Part shown: in pieces, positions 15,610 through 19,304 of the stretch
How positions within the stretch are numbered: the stretch's first letter is position 1
How the letters are laid out: every line of letters begins with the position of its first letter
NCBI GenBank assembly: GCA_026416315.1
Contig: JAOAFK010000070.1
Span: 1-19,304 of the forward strand
Reading direction: 5' to 3'
Source: Syntrophorhabdaceae bacterium
GTDB taxonomy: Bacteria; Desulfobacterota; Syntrophorhabdia; Syntrophorhabdales; Syntrophorhabdaceae
Length of the DNA: 19,304 bases
The notes under the pieces: generated by a model
What the model saw: the letters and a program-made list of their open reading frames with translations, nothing else
What the model was told of the DNA's origin: nothing
Database searches by the model: none
Made by a program: the position numbers and the translations under genes

Positions 15610-16549
15610 TTTTGAGAAAAAACTTGAGCCGTACGAGAGAAGATTGAATGAAATAAAAAAATTCTATACCCTTGATGACCCCCGGTATAACAAAGAGGTG
15701 CAGTCGATCAAGAGAAAGATTGCAAAGATAGAAAAGGAGATATATGGTGAGCTTACAAACTGGCAGAGATCTCAGCTATCAAGGCATGTGAATAGACCCC
15801 ATACCCTTGACTATGTGGAGCATCTATTTACAGATTTTATTGAACTAAAGGGGGACAGAAAATTCAAAGATGACCCCGCAATAGTGGCCGGTTTTGCCAG
15901 TTTTGAAGAAAAAAATATTGCTGTTGTTGGGCACCAGAAGGGCAAAGACATCCGGGAGATGGCATATAGAAATTTTGGCATGTCCCATCCAGAAGGATAC
16001 AGAAAGGCTGTAAGGGTAATGGATATGGCAAATAGATGGGGAAAACCTATCATAACCTTTGTGGATACACCAGGGGCATTTCCTGGCATCGGTGCAGAGG
16101 AGAGGGGTCAGGCAGAGGCAATTGCAACAAGTATAGAGTTTATGTTTACCCTCACAGTGCCTGTAATAACAGTCGTAATAGGTGAGGGAGGAAGCGGTGG
16201 AGCCTTGGCCATTGGTGTTGGAAATGCGATACTCATGCTTGAAAATGCCACTTATTCTGTTATCTCACCGGAGGGTTGTGCTGCGATTCTCTGGAGGGAT
16301 GGTTCAAAGGCACCCCTTGCCGCAGAGGCGTTAAAACCCACAGCCCATGACCTGTATAAATTGAATGTAATCGATGAGGTCATTAAAGAACCCTTTGGCG
16401 GTGCCCATAGAAACTGGCAGGAAACATTTAATAATCTTAAACCTGTTCTGTCAAGGTATCTCAAAGATTTTGCGAAAAAAAATGGAGATGAATTAAAGGC
16501 ATTAAGGTATGAAAAGTTTAGAAAAATGGGAGTTTTTGAGGAGAAGTGA
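15593..16549 (+). CDS. accA: Acetyl-CoA carboxylase carboxyltransferase subunit alpha
   Basis: Alpha half of the carboxyltransferase that moves the carboxyl group from biotin to acetyl-CoA, giving malonyl-CoA for fatty-acid synthesis; it works as an A2D2 complex with AccD. At 318 residues it is almost the E. coli length (319). The start Y-Y-L-D-F-E-K-K-L-E matches the family's F-L-D-F-E-x-P-I beginning. The core has F-V-D-T-P-G-A-F-P-G and the glycine-rich oxyanion segment GEGGSGGALAIG beginning at residue 197, then Y-S-V-I-S-P-E-G-C-A-A-I-L-W. accD is not in the window, so the two subunits are unlinked here as in many bacteria. The gene overlaps the end of dnaE by 17 bases and its stop overlaps the pgi ATG by one base. 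Confidence 0.97.
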   Translation: MRYYLDFEKKLEPYERRLNEIKKFYTLDDPRYNKEVQSIKRKIAKIEKEIYGELTNWQRSQLSRHVNRPHTLDYVEHLFTDFIELKGDRKFKDDPAIVAGFASFEEKNIAVVGHQKGKDIREMAYRNFGMSHPEGYRKAVRVMDMANRWGKPIITFVDTPGAFPGIGAEERGQAEAIATSIEFMFTLTVPVITVVIGEGGSGGALAIGVGNAILMLENATYSVISPEGCAAILWRDGSKAPLAAEALKPTAHDLYKLNVIDEVIKEPFGGAHRNWQETFNNLKPVLSRYLKDFAKKNGDELKALRYEKFRKMGVFEEK

Positions 16550-17907
16550 TGAAACATATAACTATGGACATAACAGATGTCCTTTCAAGTACTATAGGCG
16601 ATGAAGGAATTGATGGCACATCTCTCCGGGAAGTAGCTTCAAAAATAAATGAGTTTAAAAAGTCCCTTTATAAGACACCCTATCCTTTTATGGATTTTCA
16701 ATTAATACGTTCCCATTTAGGTGATATCCATGAAATAACAAAGAGTCTGGGAGAATTAAAGATAAAAAACCTTGTGCTTTTGGGTATTGGTGGTTCTTCC
16801 CTTGGAACAGAAACGATATTCCATGCCCTCCTGCACCCTCTTCACAATATTGAAGAAGATGCAAGGGGCAAAAAACCAAGATATTTCATCCTTGATAACA
16901 TAGACCCTGTTAGAATAAAAAGTGTTGTTGAGTTGGTAAAGAGAGATAAAGAAGAGACATTGTTGATTGTGATCAGTAAATCTGGTGAGACGCCTGAAAC
17001 GATGTCTCAATTCATGATATTCAAGGAGATTTTGAAATCAAGTAAAGACTATAAAAAAAGGATTGTCATTATTACTGATAAAAATAAAGGCATGTTGAGG
17101 GAGATTGTAAAAAAAGAAGGGTATCCATCTTTGCCTGTGCCTGAAGGCATAGGTGGAAGGTTTTCTGTACTGACACCTGTGGGAATGTTTCCATCCTCTG
17201 TTATGGGACTTAATATAGAAGAGATAATAAACGGTGCACAGGCCATGTCAGAACATATTGATAAGGCTGATTATAGAAAAAACCTTGCTGTTGTCCTTGC
17301 TTCTATACTTTATATAATGGACATGAAGGGTAAACATATCCACGTGATGATGCCTTACTGCGAGAAATTAAATGCTTTTGCAGACTGGTTTAGGCAACTC
17401 GAGGCAGAAAGTCTTGGTAAAAAAGGCATGGGCCCCACACCCCTAAAATCAACTGGGGTTACGGATCAACATTCTCAATTGCAGTTATATATCGATGGAC
17501 CAAAGGATAAATGTATTACATTTTTATATTGTGGAGGCATTACTCAGCCCATACCTAATAGTATTCCATATATAGATGGGCTTGATTATCTTGGGGCCAA
17601 AGATATGGCAGAATTATTCCATGCAGAATTTTTAGGGACACGCAGATCCTTAACAGAGGCAAAGACACCGCATCTCACCATCACACTGAATGAAGTGAGC
17701 CTCTTTAATATAGGCGCTCTCTTTTTTTTATACGAAATGGTGATTGCCTTTATGGGATTTATGTATAATGTAGATGCCTTTGACCAGCCCGCTGTGGAAT
17801 TAGGTAAAATCTATACAAAGGCCATCATGGGTAAAAAGGGTCTCGAAGACAAAAGGCTGACCATAGAAAAAGAACTAAAAGAAAAGAGGTCTGTAATAGA
17901 ATTTTAA
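16549..17907 (+). CDS. pgi: Glucose-6-phosphate isomerase, short form
   Basis: Interconverts glucose-6-phosphate and fructose-6-phosphate. At 452 residues it belongs to the short form, like those of Bacillus and Thermotoga, not the 550-residue E. coli type. Motifs are L-G-I-G-G-S-S-L-G-T-E (about 77-87), the phosphate-binding S-K-S-G-E-T-P-E-T, signature G-I-G-G-R-F-S-V-L-T-P-V-G, the catalytic base E287 in A-E-S-L-G-K, H308 in D-Q-H-S-Q, and K420 in V-E-L-G-K. ATG 16549 was chosen over GTG 16546 because it forms a TGATG overlap with the accA stop and has GAGGAG (16538-16543) at good spacing. It is the last gene of the run and converges with the ABC-2 permease gene after 25 bases, where no clear terminator was seen. 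Confidence 0.96.
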   Translation: MKHITMDITDVLSSTIGDEGIDGTSLREVASKINEFKKSLYKTPYPFMDFQLIRSHLGDIHEITKSLGELKIKNLVLLGIGGSSLGTETIFHALLHPLHNIEEDARGKKPRYFILDNIDPVRIKSVVELVKRDKEETLLIVISKSGETPETMSQFMIFKEILKSSKDYKKRIVIITDKNKGMLREIVKKEGYPSLPVPEGIGGRFSVLTPVGMFPSSVMGLNIEEIINGAQAMSEHIDKADYRKNLAVVLASILYIMDMKGKHIHVMMPYCEKLNAFADWFRQLEAESLGKKGMGPTPLKSTGVTDQHSQLQLYIDGPKDKCITFLYCGGITQPIPNSIPYIDGLDYLGAKDMAELFHAEFLGTRRSLTEAKTPHLTITLNEVSLFNIGALFFLYEMVIAFMGFMYNVDAFDQPAVELGKIYTKAIMGKKGLEDKRLTIEKELKEKRSVIEF

Positions 17908-17932
17908 ATTCCTGCAATTTGCATGCGCCACT

Positions 17933-18889
17933 CTATGCCGACCTGATCTCCTGACGCATAAAGACCATATATGATATGGCAAAGCAAATGGCAGTAATGG
18001 CAATGAGGGTAATTATATAGGGCAGAACAATCAGGAGGCTCTCCTTCAGTGATAGAGGACCTGAAAATCTCTCACTTGATATCTTCTCAAAAGGCCCAAC
18101 AAATACAATAGACCGAGTTGTTTTTTTTGTAGGATCAACGATTGTGGCCGTTGCATCTGAATAGAGTACAATCGGTGAGGTTAAAGATATGGCCCTTTGA
18201 ATGGAGATCTGCTTCACTATCGCATCAGGTTTATCAGGCCCTGCATCGGGAACAAAAGCCTTTGCTATGATGTTTGCTCCAAGGGAAACGAAAAAGGAGA
18301 AGAATATCCATACAGCAAGGGCGGCAAGGGCAGATGTGGTTACACTTCTAAATAGAATGGAAAATAAGATTGCCACACCAAGCCAGAATGAAATATATAC
18401 CACACTGATTATCATATAGACAAAAATCCTCAAAATCTCATCAAATCCAGGCACAACACCCATTAACAACAGACCAAGTCCTGTTATCACAAGGATTATG
18501 GAGCATATCATGATGGCAATGGTGACTACACCGGCAAGAAACTTGCCGTTTATCACAGAATCACGATATATGGGCTGTGCAAGGACCCTGCTTAAAGTTC
18601 CTTCATTTTTTTCTCTGTTTATGAGGTCAAAGCCCATAATGAGCCCAATGAGCGGCCCAAAAAATGCCACAAACTGGACAAAAGAAAACAGCCCACCCTG
18701 GGATATAAATAGGAGGAGAAATACGAACTTCGGCTTTGCCACATCCTGCATTTCGTTCTTGATGGTCATACTGACCATGTATGCAATGATCAAACTTACC
18801 ATGCAGATTAGGGCAAAGAGGATTATGAATCTATAGCTGCTGAAGTGGTCTGCGAGCTCCTTTTTAAATATCACCTTCAGGCCATGCAT
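17933..18889 (-). CDS. ABC-2 type transporter permease
   Basis: Inner-membrane subunit of an ABC exporter-type system with the ATPase encoded just upstream. The 318 residues begin with a cytoplasmic V-I-F-K-K-E-L-A-D-H-F-S-S-Y-R typical of ABC-2/NosY-like permeases, followed by about six hydrophobic helices. The loop after helix 2 has the family hallmark F-D-L-I-N-R-E-K-N-E-G-T-L-S-R-V-L-A-Q-P. An extracytoplasmic loop of about 70 residues before the last helix (K-A-F-V-P-D-A-G-P-D-K-P-D to L-K-E-S) is larger than in simple drug exporters and resembles NosY/GldA-linked permeases. GGAGG lies in the end of the ATPase gene, 6 bases before the ATG. Substrate unknown; gliding, copper-site maturation and drug export are all possible for this family. 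Confidence 0.88.
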   Translation of the reverse strand: MHGLKVIFKKELADHFSSYRFIILFALICMVSLIIAYMVSMTIKNEMQDVAKPKFVFLLLFISQGGLFSFVQFVAFFGPLIGLIMGFDLINREKNEGTLSRVLAQPIYRDSVINGKFLAGVVTIAIMICSIILVITGLGLLLMGVVPGFDEILRIFVYMIISVVYISFWLGVAILFSILFRSVTTSALAALAVWIFFSFFVSLGANIIAKAFVPDAGPDKPDAIVKQISIQRAISLTSPIVLYSDATATIVDPTKKTTRSIVFVGPFEKISSERFSGPLSLKESLLIVLPYIITLIAITAICFAISYMVFMRQEIRSA

Positions 18890-18890
18890 A

Positions 18891-19304
18891 TCATGCCTCC
18901 TGAAAATACTTCATGTAGATCTCTTCAAGGGTATATTCTTCAGAGTCTACACCGAATTTCTCTTTTGCAAGGGTCTCTATAGTACCTTGGGCCACCATTT
19001 TTCCTTTTATTATAATGCCCATTCTGTTGCATAGTTTTTGCACCATTTCAAGAAAATGAGAACACAAGATGATGGTCATTTTCTGCTCTTTTGATAGATT
19101 TTCTATGAGTTCAATCATTTTATTTGTCGCATCAGGGTCAAGGCCAAGGGTTGGTTCATCTAAAAAGGCAACTTTTGGTTCTTTAACAATGAGTTCTGCA
19201 AGACCCAGACGTTGTTTCATACCCCTTGAATAGGCGCCTATCTTTTTTTTCGCCTCATTCTCAAGGCCAACTATGTTTAAGGCCTTATCAATCCTTTCTT
19301 TTGC
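18891..19304 (-). CDS. ABC transporter ATP-binding protein, 5'-truncated
   Basis: C-terminal part of the ATPase that drives the adjacent ABC-2 permease; one base separates its stop from the permease start. The frame stays open to the window edge at 19304, so the Met at 19220 is internal. Residues before it read G-A-Y-S-R-G-M-K-Q-R-L, the signature motif of ABC-2 ATPases, followed by Walker B V-A-F-L-D-E-P-T-L-G-L-D-P, D-loop and the switch His in I-L-C-S-H. Walker A and the Q-loop lie outside the window. The tail (E-E-Y-T-L-E-E-I-Y-M-K-Y-F) is the usual end for CcmA/NosF-like ATPases. Confidence 0.9.
   Translation of the reverse strand, partial: AKERIDKALNIVGLENEAKKKIGAYSRGMKQRLGLAELIVKEPKVAFLDEPTLGLDPDATNKMIELIENLSKEQKMTIILCSHFLEMVQKLCNRMGIIIKGKMVAQGTIETLAKEKFGVDSEEYTLEEIYMKYFQEA

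Noticed and set aside
17908..17932. Rho-independent terminator between pgi and the ABC-2 permease gene
   Set aside because: TGCAA-T-TTGCA and GCATGC palindromes are present, but there is no long stem and no T-run on either strand.
1..19304. tRNA, rRNA, CRISPR array, insertion sequence or prophage
   Set aside because: No cloverleaf-like segment, regularly spaced repeats, transposase or phage motif was noticed; almost all bases are in recognised genes.

Overview
This is an AT-rich chromosomal window from a free-living Gram-negative bacterium, probably an anaerobe. The unbroken order guaB-guaA-dnaE-accA, the 1160-residue E. coli-length DnaE, the signal-peptide 5'-nucleotidase and the 2-keto-4-pentenoate hydratase-like enzyme fit a deltaproteobacterial lineage (Desulfobacterota, perhaps near Syntrophorhabdus). 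That placement is inference from gene content and order only. Most genes are recognisable housekeeping or transport genes. No RNA genes, CRISPR arrays, insertion sequences or phage genes were seen.

Layout. (1) Bases 1-2270, + strand: the 3' part of a fumarylacetoacetate-hydrolase-fold hydratase, then an exported UshA-like 5'-nucleotidase whose reading frame breaks at a run of nine A, then a 65-residue protein coupled by ATGA. (2) 2271-2594: the only long non-coding stretch, holding weak hairpins, a sigma70-like promoter and a two-part stem in the predicted clpB leader. (3) 2595-5186: clpB, the Hsp100 disaggregase. (4) 5193-6483: an MFS transporter preceded by a near-perfect 19-20 bp inverted repeat whose right arm covers its ribosome binding site and start codon. 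(5) 6502-8375, - strand: two overlapping DppF/DppD-type ABC ATPases with no permease or binding-protein gene beside them. (6) 8430-17907, + strand: a SagB/ThcOx-family flavoprotein with a hydrophobic N-terminus, then guaB, guaA, dnaE, accA and pgi, with gaps or overlaps of 18 bases or less. (7) 17933-19304, - strand: an ABC-2 type permease and the C-terminal part of its ATPase, cut by the window edge.

How the parts work together. guaB and guaA make GMP from IMP, dnaE copies DNA, accA feeds malonyl-CoA to fatty-acid synthesis, and pgi links glycolysis with sugar-phosphate synthesis. The run looks like a growth-linked operon. ClpB stands alone as a stress gene. The most interesting regulatory structures are the hairpin at the MFS start, which could silence read-through transcripts from clpB while leaving locally started transcripts active, and the two divergent promoters at 8388-8436 whose -10 boxes overlap. 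The A9 run in the nucleotidase could be transcriptional slippage, a real mutation or a sequencing error.
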